Source: Clostridium_AD sp050717545 (GTDB lineage: Bacteria > Bacillota > Clostridia > Clostridiales > Clostridiaceae). From it: DNA of 64,000 bases. The stretch covers positions 1 through 64,000 of the forward strand of contig NZ_JBOITN010000040.1 of the NCBI RefSeq assembly GCF_050717545.1, read 5' to 3'. Below, one piece after another: positions 46,269-55,951 of this stretch; the stretch's first letter is position 1, and every line of letters starts with the position of its first letter. The position numbers and the translations under genes are program-made. The notes beneath the pieces are model-generated. The model ran no database searches, was not told where the DNA came from, and saw only the letters and a program-made list of their open reading frames with translations.

Positions 46269-46574
46269 AGTTCATATTAGTTAATAATATATTTATATTT
46301 TTAACTAAGTATGACTAATAAATGCATTGATTAGGAAAAGTATCTAATTGCGTAGCTTACAGAGAGTGGGGAAAGCTGAAAACCCATAGTGAATGTTTAG
46401 AGAAAATCGCCTAGGAGCTGAGAGCTGAAAATTTAGTAAGCTTATCCGTATTTCTGCGTTAAAGGATAAAGTATAATTGTACTTGAACTTATATTTATTA
46501 TGATTGTACTAGGATTTATTATATAGGTGGCTACGCGAATTTAACTTCGTCCTATTTGGGGATGGGGTTTTTTT
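46269..46574 (+). promoter_or_regulatory. T-box leader (isoleucine) upstream of ileS
   Basis: Stem I core with AGAGAGTGGGGAAAGCTGA. Specifier ATC in AGAAAATCGCC, matching isoleucine. T-box ATAGGTGGCTACGCG (46523-46537), and a terminator CTTCGTCC pairing with GGATGGGG followed by seven T (46545-46574). Uncharged tRNA-Ile should relieve termination. Confidence 0.9.
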
Positions 46575-46653
46575 ATATTTAAAAATAGGATTTAAATTAA
46601 TCTCTAATAAATCTAAAAACATTTCAAAAGGAAATGCAGAAAGGAGTTTTATT

Positions 46654-49600
46654 ATGTATAAGAAAAGTGATGCTTCAAAAAGCTTTATGGATATGGAAAA
46701 AGACGTACTTAAGCTTTGGAAAGAAAAAGATATTATTCAAAAGAATTTTGATTCAAATAAGGGGGGGGAGTCATTTACTTTTTATGATGGCCCACCAACA
46801 GCTAATGGGAAACCACATATAGGTCATGTTTTAACTAGGGTTATGAAGGATTTAATTCCAAGATATAAGGTAATGAAAGGCTACAATGTACTTAGAAAAG
46901 CAGGGTGGGATACTCATGGACTACCAGTAGAACTTGAAATAGAAAAGAAACTTGGAATTACTGGGAAACCAGGAATAGAGGCTTATGGAGTAGAAAAGTT
47001 CGTAAAGGAATGTAAGGCCAGTGTTTTTAGCTATGTTGAAATGTGGCGAGAAATGTCTGAGAGAGTAGGTTACTGGGTAGATATGGATAACCCTTATGTA
47101 ACTTATCATAATGATTATATCGAATCAGTTTGGTGGGCATTAAAGCAAATGTGGGATAAAGATCTACTATATAAAGGTCATAAGGTAATGCCTTATTGCC
47201 CACGATGTGGAACATCACTATCATCTCATGAAGTAGCTCAAGGATATAAAGACGTAAAAGAAATGTCAGCATACGTAAAATTTAAAGTAAAAGGTGAAGA
47301 TAAATTTATACTTGTATGGACTACAACTCCTTGGACACTTCCAAGTAATGTAGCACTTGCAGTAAATAGAAAATATGATTATGTTGAAGTTATCCAAGAA
47401 GGCGTTACTTTAATACTTTCAAGAGATTTATTAAGTAAGCTTGAGGGAGAGTATGAAGTAGTAAGCGAATTTAAAGGAGAAGCTCTATTAGGACTTGAAT
47501 ATGAGCAAATGTTTGATTTTTATACACCAAAAGAAAAAGCCTTCTATATAGTTCATGGAGATTTCGTAACCCTATCAGATGGTACAGGTATAGTACATAT
47601 AGCACCAGCTTATGGTGAAGATGATAACTTGCTTGGTAAAAAATATAATCTACCACTTGTTAACCTAGTTGACGTAGAAGGGAAATTTATTGATTGCGTT
47701 CTACCATGGAAGGGTATTTTCGTTAAAAAAGCTGACGCTAAGATACTAGAATACTTAAAAGAAAACAATGTCTTATATAAAGCGGAGAAATTTGAGCATT
47801 CATATCCACACTGCTGGAGATGTGATACACCACTTTTATATTATCCAAGAGAAAGCTGGTTTGTAAGAATGTCTTCAATGAGAGACAAACTTATAGAAAA
47901 CAACAATAAGGTAAATTGGATGCCTGATAATGTACGTACAGGCAGAATGGGTAAATTCCTTGAAGGGGTTATAGATTGGAGTATAAGTAGAACAAGGTAT
48001 TGGGGAACTCCACTTCCAATATGGGAATGTGAATGCGGACATCGCGAAATGATAGGAAGCATAGCGGAACTTAATGAAAAAGGAATAGATGTGCCTGGTG
48101 GAATAGAACTTCACAAACCTTATATAGATAAAGTACATTTAAAATGTCCAAAATGCGGAAAATCTATGACAAGGGTAGAAGAAGTTATAGATTGTTGGTT
48201 TGATTCGGGATCAATGCCATTTGCGCAACATCATTATCCGTTTGAAAACAAGGAATTATTTGAAGCTAATTTTCCAGCTCAATTTATTTCAGAGGCAGTA
48301 GACCAAACGAGAGGATGGTTTTATACATTACTTGCAATATCTACAACCGTATTTGATACAAACCCATTCGAAAACTGTATAGTACTTGGACATGTATTAG
48401 ATAAAAATGGATTTAAAATGTCTAAACATAAAGGCAATGTGTTAAGCCCGTTTACAGTACTTGAGAATCAAGGAGCAGATGCTTTAAGGTGGTATTTTTA
48501 TACTGCTAGTGCACCATGGTTACCATCAAGATTTTATGAAGGTGCAGTTATTGAAACGCAAAGAAAGTTTATAGGAACACTTTGGAATGTATATTCATTC
48601 TACGTTCTATATGCTGAAATAGATAATTTTGACCCAACTAAATATCAAGATTTTAAAGCCGAAAACATTATGGATAGATGGATGATGTCTAAACTGAACA
48701 CTTTAGTAAAAAACACTGATGAACATTTAACGAACTACAGAATAACTCAAGGAGCTCTTGAACTCGAAGACTTTGTTGATGAACTTTCTAACTGGTATGT
48801 AAGACGTAATAGATCAAGATATTGGGTAGAATCACTTACAGATGATAAAATAGGCGCTTATATGACATTATATAGAGTTATTACAACTTTTGCTAAAATA
48901 GCTGCTCCGTTTATACCATTTATAACAGAGGAGTTATATCAAAACTTAGTAGTTGCTTTTGACACGAGTGCACCAGAAAGTATTCATTTGTGTGCTTGGC
49001 CTGATTATAAAGAAGATCAAGTGGATAAAGATTTAGAAGAAGAAATGGATATGGCTTACAGAACTGTTAAACTAGGAAGAAGTGCAAGAAATGCTGCTAA
49101 CATAAAGAATAGACAGCCACTATCTAAAATGCTAGTTAGTTCAAAATCTCTTCCAGAATATTATGGTCATATAGTACGCGAAGAACTTAATATCAAGGAA
49201 GTAGAGCTAGGAGCTGACATTTCTAAATATGTTAAGTTTGAAATTAAACCGAATTTACCAGTGCTTGGGAAACCATACGGTAGGTTAATACCAGGAATTA
49301 AAAAAGCAATAGCTGCTATGGACCAGATGGAACTTGCTAAAACTATAAATAGCGGTGGGGTAGTTACAATAGATGTAAATGGAACACAAATAGATCTTAA
49401 TAGTGAAAAACTACTTGTTACAATGCAAGGGCTTGAAGGTTATGCATTTGCTGGAGAAGGTGAAATGGGAGTAGTCTTAATTACGAATATCACGCAAGAA
49501 CTTAAAGAAGAAGGAAATGTTCGTGAGATCTTAAGCAAAATTCAAAACATGAGAAAAGAAAGTGGTTTTGAAGTTGCTGATAAGATTAAGACCTATGTGT

Positions 49601-49755
49601 CTGGAAATGAAATGCTTCAAAATATAATTAAGAAATTTGAGGAGCAAATCAAAAAAGATACTTTATCTGTAGAAATCGTATATAAAGTAGAAAGGGAATA
49701 CACAACAGTTAAGATAAATGGTGAAGAGTTAGAACTTGCTTTAGAAAAATTATAA
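46654..49755 (+). CDS. ileS: Isoleucyl-tRNA synthetase, long (type 2) form
   Basis: 1033 aa. HIGH motif in NGKPHIGHVLTR (about residues 51-62), the editing domain (CP1) with TWTTTPWTLPSNVAL, KMSKHKGN near residue 590, and a long C-terminal anticodon-binding region. Length and DQTRGWFYTLL resemble the eukaryote-like IleRS2, which in other bacteria is often mupirocin-resistant; resistance is not shown here. GAAAGGAG before the ATG. Confidence 0.97.
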   Translation: MYKKSDASKSFMDMEKDVLKLWKEKDIIQKNFDSNKGGESFTFYDGPPTANGKPHIGHVLTRVMKDLIPRYKVMKGYNVLRKAGWDTHGLPVELEIEKKLGITGKPGIEAYGVEKFVKECKASVFSYVEMWREMSERVGYWVDMDNPYVTYHNDYIESVWWALKQMWDKDLLYKGHKVMPYCPRCGTSLSSHEVAQGYKDVKEMSAYVKFKVKGEDKFILVWTTTPWTLPSNVALAVNRKYDYVEVIQEGVTLILSRDLLSKLEGEYEVVSEFKGEALLGLEYEQMFDFYTPKEKAFYIVHGDFVTLSDGTGIVHIAPAYGEDDNLLGKKYNLPLVNLVDVEGKFIDCVLPWKGIFVKKADAKILEYLKENNVLYKAEKFEHSYPHCWRCDTPLLYYPRESWFVRMSSMRDKLIENNNKVNWMPDNVRTGRMGKFLEGVIDWSISRTRYWGTPLPIWECECGHREMIGSIAELNEKGIDVPGGIELHKPYIDKVHLKCPKCGKSMTRVEEVIDCWFDSGSMPFAQHHYPFENKELFEANFPAQFISEAVDQTRGWFYTLLAISTTVFDTNPFENCIVLGHVLDKNGFKMSKHKGNVLSPFTVLENQGADALRWYFYTASAPWLPSRFYEGAVIETQRKFIGTLWNVYSFYVLYAEIDNFDPTKYQDFKAENIMDRWMMSKLNTLVKNTDEHLTNYRITQGALELEDFVDELSNWYVRRNRSRYWVESLTDDKIGAYMTLYRVITTFAKIAAPFIPFITEELYQNLVVAFDTSAPESIHLCAWPDYKEDQVDKDLEEEMDMAYRTVKLGRSARNAANIKNRQPLSKMLVSSKSLPEYYGHIVREELNIKEVELGADISKYVKFEIKPNLPVLGKPYGRLIPGIKKAIAAMDQMELAKTINSGGVVTIDVNGTQIDLNSEKLLVTMQGLEGYAFAGEGEMGVVLITNITQELKEEGNVREILSKIQNMRKESGFEVADKIKTYVSGNEMLQNIIKKFEEQIKKDTLSVEIVYKVEREYTTVKINGEELELALEKL

Positions 49756-49771
49756 AATCAGGGACTAAGTT

Positions 49772-49834
49772 ATGGATGTTAAAGAAAATTGGGTATGCCC
49801 ATTATGTCCAACATTAGCCTTGAGCAGAAGCTAA
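49772..49834 (+). CDS. Short 20-codon reading frame with CPLC
   Basis: A short frame behind ileS encoding MDVKENWVCPLCPTLALSRS. The CPLC pair recalls the start of a zinc ribbon or rubredoxin-like protein, so it may be a remnant or a small peptide. AGGGA lies about eight bases upstream. Low confidence that it is translated. Confidence 0.2.
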   Translation: MDVKENWVCPLCPTLALSRS

Positions 49835-49859
49835 GGTTAGAAAATACATTAATTGGTAA

Positions 49860-49901
49860 TAATAAAGAGTATGTAGTAGAATTTCTATGCGTACTCTTTA
49901 T
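49860..49901 (+). terminator. Terminator after ileS
   Basis: AATAAAGAGTATG pairs with CGTACTCTTTATT over a 16-nt loop, followed by TTATG. The rest of the spacer up to 50010 is featureless. Confidence 0.75.
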
Positions 49902-50010
49902 TTTATGCGATTATGTTAAGGTGAATGACAAATATATGTAGATATTGCTATAAAAGTACTGAAATTTTTAGAAGTTAACATAATGTTTAATTGTTATGAA
50001 CGAGTAAGGC

Positions 50011-50039
50011 TTGAAATTAAAAGTTTTTATAAGTATAAT
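50011..50039 (+). promoter_or_regulatory. Sigma-A promoter of the LacI-type regulator
   Basis: TTGAAA (50011-50016), 17-nt spacer, TATAAT (50034-50039). Confidence 0.8.
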
Positions 50040-50072
50040 GGTATAATAAGAAAATAGTAGGAGTTGAGAAAA

Positions 50073-51071
50073 ATGGCTGCTTCAATAAAAGATGTTGCAA
50101 AAGAAGCTGGAGTCTCAATTGCCACAGTATCTAGAGTATTAAATGATATAGATGTGGTAAATGAAGACACTAAGAAAAAAGTAAAAGACGCTATAAAGAA
50201 ATTGTCGTATAGACCGAACATAGTTGCAAGAAGTTTAAAGACACAAAAATCTAGCACAATAGGGATAATAATACCAGATATATCAAATCAGTTTTATCCT
50301 GAAATTGTTAGAGGATGTGAGGATGTAGCTAATATTTATAATTACAATATTATGCTTTGTAATTCAGATTTAGATTTAGACAAAGAAATGGAATCATTAA
50401 GAATACTTAAAGAGAAAATGATAGATGGAGTTATATATATGAGTAATTCCATAGAACAAAATGTTATAGGGTTAATAAAAGAACTGGAAATGCCAGTTGT
50501 TCTTGTTGAAACTACTGATGCTGAGGATATCTTCCCTAGTGTTACTATTAATAACGTAAAGGCAGCAGCAGATGCAGTTAAATATCTTATTAATAAAGGC
50601 AACAAGAATATTGCATATGTAGGAACTTCTTTGGAAAAAGTTAATGCATTATCTAAAAGATATACAGGGTATTTAAGTGCTCTTGATGAAATGGGAATAG
50701 AACTTAATAAAGACCTAGTTTATATTGGTGGAGTTAAGCCAAAAGATGGATATGCTGGAATTAATAATATATTAGATACGGGAGCTAAGGTAGATGCAGT
50801 ATTCTGTGCTAGTGATGAAATTGCTATGTGCGTAATAAATGCATTAAGAGACAGGAATATTAGTGTTCCGGGTGACGTAGATGTTATGGGATTTAATGAT
50901 ATATATTCAGCATCAGTATTCTTTCCAAAACTTACTACAATTGCACAACCAATGTATGATATGGGATCTGTAAGTATGAGAATGCTTATTAAATCCATAA
51001 ATAATCTAGAAGTTGAAGAGAAACATTTTGTGTTGCCTTATAGATTAGTGGAAAGAAATTCCTGTAAATAA
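50073..51071 (+). CDS. ccpA: LacI-family regulator, CcpA-like
   Basis: 332 aa. ATG at 50073 has AGGAG nine bases before. The N-terminal HTH ASIKDVAKEAGVSIATVSRVLN, hinge RPNIVARSLKT, and core IGIIIPDISNQFYPEIVRGCEDVA closely follow CcpA. CcpA with HPr(Ser-P) binds cre sites for carbon catabolite control. The symbol is assigned by resemblance; another LacI member cannot be excluded. Monocistronic with its own terminator. Confidence 0.8.
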   Translation: MAASIKDVAKEAGVSIATVSRVLNDIDVVNEDTKKKVKDAIKKLSYRPNIVARSLKTQKSSTIGIIIPDISNQFYPEIVRGCEDVANIYNYNIMLCNSDLDLDKEMESLRILKEKMIDGVIYMSNSIEQNVIGLIKELEMPVVLVETTDAEDIFPSVTINNVKAAADAVKYLINKGNKNIAYVGTSLEKVNALSKRYTGYLSALDEMGIELNKDLVYIGGVKPKDGYAGINNILDTGAKVDAVFCASDEIAMCVINALRDRNISVPGDVDVMGFNDIYSASVFFPKLTTIAQPMYDMGSVSMRMLIKSINNLEVEEKHFVLPYRLVERNSCK

Positions 51072-51074
51072 AAT

Positions 51075-51114
51075 AAGTCTTATTAAAACAGAACAAGTTT
51101 TAATAAGACTTTTT
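51075..51114 (+). terminator. Terminator after the CcpA-like gene
   Basis: AAGTCTTATTAAAAC pairs perfectly with GTTTTAATAAGACTT, then TTT. Confidence 0.9.
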
Positions 51115-51193
51115 ATATTATTTATAACTATACTAAAAATAAAAATGATATTATTTATAAATTATTAATTAACAAGTTGGAGGTAGAAAAGTT

Positions 51194-54100
51194 TTGAATA
51201 TTAATACTAAAGTAGAAAAAATATTTTCTTATTTGTTAAGTATTAAAAATATGAATCAAAAGACTATAAGAAATGTTAGTGAATACGAAAAATTGTATTG
51301 GCAAAAGGACCTTGAAAATACTCGCGGATGCACTTTTAATCTTGATGAAAATAAGGATTATTGGTTAACTATAGATGAGAGAGCAGAAAATTTATATAGT
51401 CAGTTTCAAAAAATGTATTTGCAACTGGAAAAAAACAGTGAAGATCTAGAGCTGATATGGTCAAATGGACTATTAACCTGGATAAAAGAAGGAAAAGAAA
51501 TAGTACATCCTATTTTCACAACTAAAATGGAGATAAAATTTGACTCAAAAGATAAAAAATTCACTTTAAAGCCATATAATAATCAAACAAATGTGGAACT
51601 TGAATTTTTAAATGAATACTTAGAAGTAAACTTGGATAGTTTACTTGAAATTAGAAATAAAGCAAGAGACATGGCACTAGATGTTAGAAATATTGAAATG
51701 GCTAATGTAATATTTAAAGAGATAACGACGCTGCTAAAGGCTGGTGGAGATGAGTTCTACACTGAAGAGTTAAGTGGCGGGCCGGATTTATTGCCTAAAA
51801 CAAATATACAATTTTATAACGCACCGAGCATTATCTTGCGCAAAGTTGACACAAGACTTTGGAATATGGAATTAAATGAAGTACTTTCGCAAGTAAGAAA
51901 GGGTTTTCCTATCCCTAAAACTATAGAAGCTTTAGTCTCCGAAAAACAAGTAGTGCAAGATCCGCAGGAGCTTAAGGAGTGGGAAGAGGTAGGAGAAGAT
52001 GTTTTATTTCCACTACCTGCAAATGAACAGCAGATGGAAATAACTAAAAGACTAGCGCAAAATTATGGGATTGTTGTGCAAGGGCCACCAGGTACTGGTA
52101 AAAGTCACTCTATAGCTAACATGATATGTCATCTTTTAGCTCATGGTAAAAGAGTTTTAGTAACAAGCCAGACAGATAGAGCACTTAGGGTACTAGCTAA
52201 TAAAATACCTCAAGAGGTTAGGGCGTTATGTATTAGCATACTAGGTAACGATACAAAGTCTCTAGAAGAATTGGATGAGTCTGTTAGGAAAATAACAGAA
52301 AACTTATCTATGGATACTAAGGAACTACGCAAAGATATAAAACTTTTAAAATATAAACATAATAGTTGCAAGCAAATGCAGGAAAACTTATATAAAGAGT
52401 TAAAATGTATTGAAGATAGAGAAGGCGAAAAAGTAGAATATGAAGGCCAGAAATATAGCTTAATGTATATGGCTAAGTGGGTTAAAGATAATGAACAAAC
52501 GAATTCTTGGATTTTAGATAAAGTTGATTTTAATGAGGACAACCCCTCAAGCACAAAGGAATTTGAGCTATTTAGACAGTTATTAAAAATAATTTCAAAA
52601 GATCAAATTAGTGAAATAAATAAAGTAGAGAACTATGTAGCGGGGCTTCCAAGGGAAGACGATCTGCGAGGTAAAATAGAAGAGTTGTCTGAATTAGAAA
52701 AGAGGCAACACGATTACTTAAGCAATACTTGCGACTTAGATAATGTCAATTCTATAGAGTATGGAAACAGAAGATTACTAAAACTTGTTGATGATGCAAT
52801 AGAAAGAGAGACTTCTTATGAAAACAATTGGTTAGATAATGTGAAAACTCATTATTATTCGAATGCTAAAGCACAAGGCTTGTGGCAACAATTGATAAGT
52901 AAAGCAAATGAATATATAAAAGAAATAAGTGAAATTAAGCAAGAGTTAAATGATCATAAGTTGGAACTGTCAGGTTATATTGATATAAACAAATTTAAAA
53001 ATGACTTTGAGGTTATAGCTAAAACAATAACTGAAAAAGGAAAACTAGGAATACTATTTAAGGTGCTTCATGGAAAACTTAAGTATATATTTGATGACTG
53101 CAAAGTGGACTATGAGTTAATAAATAATAGCGAACAAACAGTGGTAGTTAATCTATATATTAAAATGCTATTACTAGAGAGAGAACTTAAAAATTTCTGG
53201 AACAATTCCATAAAAGATTATGGCGGAAAGCTTATAGATGAGGGAAATCTAAACTGTGAGGCTGAAATTGCTATTGGAATAACAAGTATTGAAACAATTA
53301 TTAATTTTGACAAGGATTTTAAAAATAACATAGTGAATTTTTTGCCAGGTAAAAATTTGCGTGGGAATCTAAAGTGGCATGAAAAAGAAACATATATCTA
53401 TCTTAAAAATGCGTTTGAAAGCTTAAGGCTTATAAATAAATGTAAGAAATTAAATAACGAAATGTTAGAAATAGAAAAAACTTTTCCAAGTATTGGAGTA
53501 CTTAAAAAATTGCATAATGCGATTAAGATAAGAAACATTGATGATATACATGTAGCTTACGAAGAAATTGGTTTACTAATGAAGGAATCTGGACATGTGC
53601 TAGAATTAAACCAGATAAGCAAGAAAATAGAGGACCATTGTCCCATGTTATATGAAAAAATAATTAATAATGAATTTAAAGCAATGGATGCAAGTCAAAG
53701 TTTAAACTGGGAAAAGGCATGGCAATGGAAAAAGTGGAACGATTTTTTAAACAAACTTGAAGAGGTCGATATAGAATCTATAGAAAAAAATATTACCCAG
53801 GAAAAGATTAAAGAAAAAATTATAGTAACTCAGCTTGTATCTAAAAGAAGTTGGTTTAATCAAATAGAGCGGACTACAGAGGCTCAAAAGAGAAGCCTAT
53901 TTACTTGGATGGAAGCTATAAAAAGAATAGGAAAAGGTACAGGCACTCAGGCAGTTAAGTATAGAAAGATTGCGCAAAGAGAAATGGAGAATTGCAAGGA
54001 TGTAATTCCAGTATGGATTATGCCAATAAATAGAGTTATGGAAAATCTAAAGCTAACGGATAATCTATTTGATGTTGTAATTGTTGATGAGAGCAGTCAA

Positions 54101-55276
54101 AGTGATATATCAGCAATAACAGTTTTAATGAGGGCTAAAAGGGCGATAATTGTAGGCGATGAAAAGCAAATAAGTCCAGAAGCAATTGGGAAGGATCACT
54201 CAGTTGTAGAAAATTTAATAAGTACATATTTAGAGGGTATTCCACATTCAGAGTGGTTTGATTTAAAAACCAGTTTATACAATACAGCCCTAAGAGTGTT
54301 TCCAAATAGATTATTACTTAAGGAACATTTTAGGTGCGCTCCAGAAATAATTGGATTTAGTAATGAACTTTGTTATTCTAATGAAATAATTCCTTTAAGG
54401 CGAATAGATGAAACTCAGAAAGTTGGACCATTTGTAATAACTTCTAAAGTAGAGAGTGGATGCAAACATGAAACTAAGTCACTAAATGCACAAGAAGCGG
54501 AAGTGATTGTAGACAAGGTAATAGAGTGCTGTAGTAATGATCGGTACAATGGGATGACTATGGGAGTTATATCTCTTCTAGGGGACGCTCAAGCTGAATT
54601 AATACAAGGAATGCTAGTAGATAGGCTTGGCATGGATGAAATTTTGCAAAGAAGACTTATATGTGGAGATGCTTATTCCTTCCAAGGGGACGAGAGAGAT
54701 GTAATGTTCTTGTCTATGGTAATTGCAAATAATGCTAAATTTGCAGCTTTAACTAAGGATTCAGATGTAAGAAGATTTAACGTAGCGGCTAGCCGTGCGC
54801 GAAATCAAATGTGGTTATTTCACTCAGTAGAACTAGAAGACCTTAATCCTAAATGTGTAAGATACGCACTTTTAAAATATTGCCTTGAGGAAAAAGAACC
54901 TAATCAGGAAATTAAAGGGAGTCAATATCTATTATTAAGTGATTTTGAAGAGAATATCGAAAGATGCATAAAAGCAACTGGTTATAAGGTTACACCAAAG
55001 GTTAAAGTAGGGAAATATACTATAGATTTTATTGTTGAAACAGTACCATCAGAGGAAACAGATTTGCCGCTGGGAACTAATGAAAGGCATTACAAAAAGA
55101 TAGCAGTTAAATGTATCTCAGGAGATACTGATGATAGGCATAGTTTGCAAAAGCAATATGAAATGCAGATATGTCTTGAAAGAGTGGGATGGGAATTTTA
55201 TAAGATACGTGCTAGCAATTTCTATAGGAACCCAGAAGAGGTAATGGAGAAACTATCAAAAAAACTAAATAATTAG
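51194..55276 (+). CDS. Superfamily 1 DNA/RNA helicase with nuclease-like C-terminal domain
   Basis: 1360 aa; TTG start with GGAGG about ten bases upstream. Walker A GPPGTGKS at 297-304, DESSQ motif at 965-969 (D965, E966), RRFNVAASRARNQMW near 1195 as motif VI. A coiled region of about 550 residues separates the two RecA halves. The last about 110 residues follow the Vsr/MTES_1575-type nuclease layout (YTIDFIVE with D1278, then IAVKCISGD, then LERVGWEFYKIRASNFYRNP). In that family the second strand reads AVE-C-DG; here the Glu is K1306, so cleavage may be lost. Helicases of this build are found in defence islands, so a phage-defence role is possible (inference). Confidence 0.85.
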   Translation: MNINTKVEKIFSYLLSIKNMNQKTIRNVSEYEKLYWQKDLENTRGCTFNLDENKDYWLTIDERAENLYSQFQKMYLQLEKNSEDLELIWSNGLLTWIKEGKEIVHPIFTTKMEIKFDSKDKKFTLKPYNNQTNVELEFLNEYLEVNLDSLLEIRNKARDMALDVRNIEMANVIFKEITTLLKAGGDEFYTEELSGGPDLLPKTNIQFYNAPSIILRKVDTRLWNMELNEVLSQVRKGFPIPKTIEALVSEKQVVQDPQELKEWEEVGEDVLFPLPANEQQMEITKRLAQNYGIVVQGPPGTGKSHSIANMICHLLAHGKRVLVTSQTDRALRVLANKIPQEVRALCISILGNDTKSLEELDESVRKITENLSMDTKELRKDIKLLKYKHNSCKQMQENLYKELKCIEDREGEKVEYEGQKYSLMYMAKWVKDNEQTNSWILDKVDFNEDNPSSTKEFELFRQLLKIISKDQISEINKVENYVAGLPREDDLRGKIEELSELEKRQHDYLSNTCDLDNVNSIEYGNRRLLKLVDDAIERETSYENNWLDNVKTHYYSNAKAQGLWQQLISKANEYIKEISEIKQELNDHKLELSGYIDINKFKNDFEVIAKTITEKGKLGILFKVLHGKLKYIFDDCKVDYELINNSEQTVVVNLYIKMLLLERELKNFWNNSIKDYGGKLIDEGNLNCEAEIAIGITSIETIINFDKDFKNNIVNFLPGKNLRGNLKWHEKETYIYLKNAFESLRLINKCKKLNNEMLEIEKTFPSIGVLKKLHNAIKIRNIDDIHVAYEEIGLLMKESGHVLELNQISKKIEDHCPMLYEKIINNEFKAMDASQSLNWEKAWQWKKWNDFLNKLEEVDIESIEKNITQEKIKEKIIVTQLVSKRSWFNQIERTTEAQKRSLFTWMEAIKRIGKGTGTQAVKYRKIAQREMENCKDVIPVWIMPINRVMENLKLTDNLFDVVIVDESSQSDISAITVLMRAKRAIIVGDEKQISPEAIGKDHSVVENLISTYLEGIPHSEWFDLKTSLYNTALRVFPNRLLLKEHFRCAPEIIGFSNELCYSNEIIPLRRIDETQKVGPFVITSKVESGCKHETKSLNAQEAEVIVDKVIECCSNDRYNGMTMGVISLLGDAQAELIQGMLVDRLGMDEILQRRLICGDAYSFQGDERDVMFLSMVIANNAKFAALTKDSDVRRFNVAASRARNQMWLFHSVELEDLNPKCVRYALLKYCLEEKEPNQEIKGSQYLLLSDFEENIERCIKATGYKVTPKVKVGKYTIDFIVETVPSEETDLPLGTNERHYKKIAVKCISGDTDDRHSLQKQYEMQICLERVGWEFYKIRASNFYRNPEEVMEKLSKKLNN

Positions 55277-55384
55277 AACATACAAAAAACTTAAAGTTAA
55301 AAGTTTTATTTTCATATTCCTTAGTTAATTATCATAATAATAGTATAATAATAGTATAATGTTTTTAATAAGAGGGTGAGAAGA

Positions 55385-55849
55385 ATGACAAATAAAGTGG
55401 GTAGTGTAGTATGGATGATATGGAGAAATGATGAAGGGCAACAATTTAAGGTAGGCGAATTGAGTAAAGAAGCTAAAAAATATTATTTTGAATATGATAT
55501 GGATGGCACTAAAATGGCCCAGGAATATGGATTTTCTCCATTGCCATATTTTCCTAGACTAGATGCAAAATATTTTAAAGAAGAATTATTTTACTCGTTT
55601 TCAAATAATTTGCCGGGGTATGGGAAAAAAGATATAACCTCTATTTTAAAGAAATATGACATTCAAGAGTATGATGATTTTGAAATTTTAAAAAAATGTG
55701 GTAGTCAATCTTCTACGGTAAGTTTTGAATTTATTTCACCTTATAAAGAAGGGGAAGAAGTGGAAATAAATTTTAAAAAAGAAGTTAAAGAAAAGGAAAT
55801 TGATGTAGAGCAAATTGAAAAAGAAGAAAATGATTTGGAAGAAAAATAA
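55385..55849 (+). CDS. HipA-N-like protein
   Basis: 154 aa from the ATG at 55385, with GAGGGTGAG upstream. WMIWRNDEGQQFKVGELSKEAKKYYFEY, PLPYFPRLDAKYFKEELFYSFSNNLPGYGKKD resemble the N-terminal domain of HipA-type kinases (VGxL, F..FxNLLPE pattern) without the kinase domain. The C-terminal 30 residues are highly charged. It follows the helicase by 108 nt and may work with it. Confidence 0.6.
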   Translation: MTNKVGSVVWMIWRNDEGQQFKVGELSKEAKKYYFEYDMDGTKMAQEYGFSPLPYFPRLDAKYFKEELFYSFSNNLPGYGKKDITSILKKYDIQEYDDFEILKKCGSQSSTVSFEFISPYKEGEEVEINFKKEVKEKEIDVEQIEKEENDLEEK

Positions 55850-55951
55850 AACAAACTAAATATATTGGTTTATAAATAATATTATAAATTGTTTTCACAA
55901 CATAGGGCTATGTTTCATAAAATAAAATGAGTAATAATTTGGGGTGGTATT

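Noticed and set aside
46634..46822. 62-codon frame overlapping the start of ileS
   Set aside because: Out of frame with ileS, which has the better start and clear homology.
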